From NCBI GenBank assembly GCA_947500445.1, contig CANMSB010000004.1:186001-250000 (forward strand): a DNA stretch of 64,000 nt, read 5' to 3'. The notes under the pieces are model-generated. The model had not been told where the DNA came from, did not search any database, and saw only the letters and a list, made by a program, of their open reading frames with translations. This DNA comes from an uncultured Flavobacteriaceae bacterium. GTDB taxonomy: Bacteria; Bacteroidota; Bacteroidia; Flavobacteriales; Flavobacteriaceae. A program made the position numbers and the translations under genes. Shown in pieces: positions 62,867-64,000 of this stretch (positions are counted from its first letter, which is position 1; each line of letters starts with the position of its first letter).

Positions 62867-64000
62867 CTATCGGGTTTTTGCTGAATTTTGATTGGTCTTT
62901 GCCGCTTTTAGAAATAGGATATCGGTAACACCTTGCGTGGCCAGTAGAAACCCGGAGACCTCCCCTTTAGGGTCCCTCTGGAAGGTAATCGAACTGAAAT
63001 GGTCCTGGTTTCCCATAAACGTATCAGGTATGGTAGGCGAAAGCTGAACAGGTTTCGTTCTTGGGCGTACGATGACAAGTTCTCCGTTATGGTTCTCGAT
63101 AGAATAGGGCGTTTTAAACAGCGGTGTGTGATAGTTGCCGGTAAACGCCTCAAGGTCTTTGCTCCAACTGGCGTTCTGATCATAGGCGAGAGATCGAAAG
63201 GTTTGGTCTCCCACGGTGACCTGCATGGTTTTGGGCGTCGTCTTTGTATCGAAAAGTACCATGACCTCGCCCCGTGTGATCATTTTAAATGAAGTATTCC
63301 CCAATGGCACCAGTGCACTTTCATTACCCGGCCCCCTAACATAACGCAGGGTATCGTTTACCATACGAATCTTGCGAATGGTATGGTTATCGGTGTCCCA
63401 ATAATCCCCTTCAAAGTTAGCTAGTTGTGGGCCCGCCAATTTTTTAACGGCAATCGGTGGTGGCGCTTGTGGCATGGGGTCAAGAAAATTCTCAATGTAA
63501 AGGGCACTGGCACCGGTTGCCGCATAGCCATTGTACGCTCCATCGTTGCCCATGACCACAAGGGCCAGGTCGTGTTCGGGATATCGGATCAGTTTGCTGG
63601 CATAACCTCCGGCTACTTCGATATGGTATAGTTTTTTGACCCCTCGAAAATTCCAAAAACGATGTCCTCCGGTATATAGTGCCAAGTTGGTTTCCTTGAC
63701 CGTAGTATTGTTGACGGTGGAAAGACCGTCAAATTTTGCAACAAGCTGTTTTGTTCCCAAAGTCGGGCTTTGTAGCTCCTTGGCCCAAAGGCACATATCC
63801 CCAACGGTGCTGTACAGGTCGGTCAAAAGGGTGTGTTCGTGATTGATTCCCGCGACGGCATATCCTTCCTTTTGGGCAACATATCCCTGGGCCATAGCGG
63901 GGATTACAGCGCCTGTGGTGTCAAATACGGAATGTGTCATTCCCAAAGGCCCAAAAATTTCTTTGGTCACGAATTCGGAATACGATGTTTTTCCAATTTT
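62867..64000 (-). CDS. Beta-lactamase-fold serine hydrolase, 3' part (truncated by the window)
   Basis: The frame stays open to the right edge, so the N-terminus with the SxxK nucleophile is outside; 377 residues are visible. The visible part starts in the region with FVTKEIFGPLGMTHSVFD, then LYSTVGDMCLWAKEL and the glycine-rich GGYASKLIRYPEHDLALVVMGN, the equivalent of the third active-site motif of class C beta-lactamase-like esterases. A C-terminal beta-rich domain of about 170 residues (from LANFEGDYWD) follows, as in many such exported hydrolases. Substrate is unknown; peptide, ester or lactam are all possible. Confidence 0.85.
   Translation of the reverse strand, partial: KIGKTSYSEFVTKEIFGPLGMTHSVFDTTGAVIPAMAQGYVAQKEGYAVAGINHEHTLLTDLYSTVGDMCLWAKELQSPTLGTKQLVAKFDGLSTVNNTTVKETNLALYTGGHRFWNFRGVKKLYHIEVAGGYASKLIRYPEHDLALVVMGNDGAYNGYAATGASALYIENFLDPMPQAPPPIAVKKLAGPQLANFEGDYWDTDNHTIRKIRMVNDTLRYVRGPGNESALVPLGNTSFKMITRGEVMVLFDTKTTPKTMQVTVGDQTFRSLAYDQNASWSKDLEAFTGNYHTPLFKTPYSIENHNGELVIVRPRTKPVQLSPTIPDTFMGNQDHFSSITFQRDPKGEVSGFLLATQGVTDILFLKAAKTNQNSAKTR

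Overview
The window is a stretch of a Bacteroidota chromosome, most likely a marine member of the Flavobacteriaceae. The evidence is a type IX secretion (T9SS) sorting domain, a BshA-type bacillithiol gene, Bacteroidota-style promoter boxes (TAnnTTTG at -7), several TTG starts without clear Shine-Dalgarno sites, and flavobacterial versions of TamB, LptD, MlaD and OmpA. No rRNA, tRNA, CRISPR array or transposase gene was seen.

Region 1 (1-19800) is core and envelope housekeeping. In order it holds the 3' end of a TamB-like gene; pfkA and gapA; a BadF-type sugar kinase; ridA; an LptD-like outer-membrane protein; a cell-wall amidase, a MlaD-family protein and a two-gene membrane iron-sulfur reductase module; a GH3/serine-hydrolase fusion; bshA with an overlapping lipoprotein gene; and an OmpA-family porin.

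Region 2 (19971-57616) is a large capsule or exopolysaccharide locus of the Wzx/Wzy type. The left arm, all on the minus strand (44640 down to 19971), makes the sugars and builds the repeat unit. Precursor enzymes are TviC/WbpP-like and TviB/WbpO-like (UDP-GalNAcA), UDP-glucose dehydrogenase and a UDP-glucuronate epimerase (UDP-GlcA and UDP-GalA), and Gmd with GDP-fucose synthase (GDP-L-fucose). It also has an initiating sugar-phosphate transferase, six glycosyltransferases, two left-handed-helix acyltransferases, a FemAB/GNAT-like protein, a flippase and a polymerase. The right arm, on the plus strand (50480-56789), has a PglE-like aminotransferase and PglF-like dehydratase (4-amino sugar precursor), then Wza and Wzc. 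A PHP-type tyrosine phosphatase lies convergent to wzc.

Three unusual genes sit inside this locus. One is a 1729-residue T9SS-exported protein that keeps every cofactor and copper-ligand residue of galactose oxidase. One is an N,N-dimethylformamidase-like protein with a transmembrane hairpin inserted in its core. One is a lipoprotein with an interrupted Ig-like domain and a likely alpha/alpha-toroid domain. Together they suggest that the surface polysaccharide is modified or trimmed after export; this is inference.

Region 3 (57617-64000) returns to accessory and stress genes: selO, a small protein paired with msrA, a GNAT acetyltransferase, an NAD-dependent epimerase, an NTF2-like secreted protein and the 3' part of a beta-lactamase-fold serine hydrolase that runs off the window. 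A MITE-like inverted-repeat element lies after gapA, and a lone copy of its arm lies upstream of selO.
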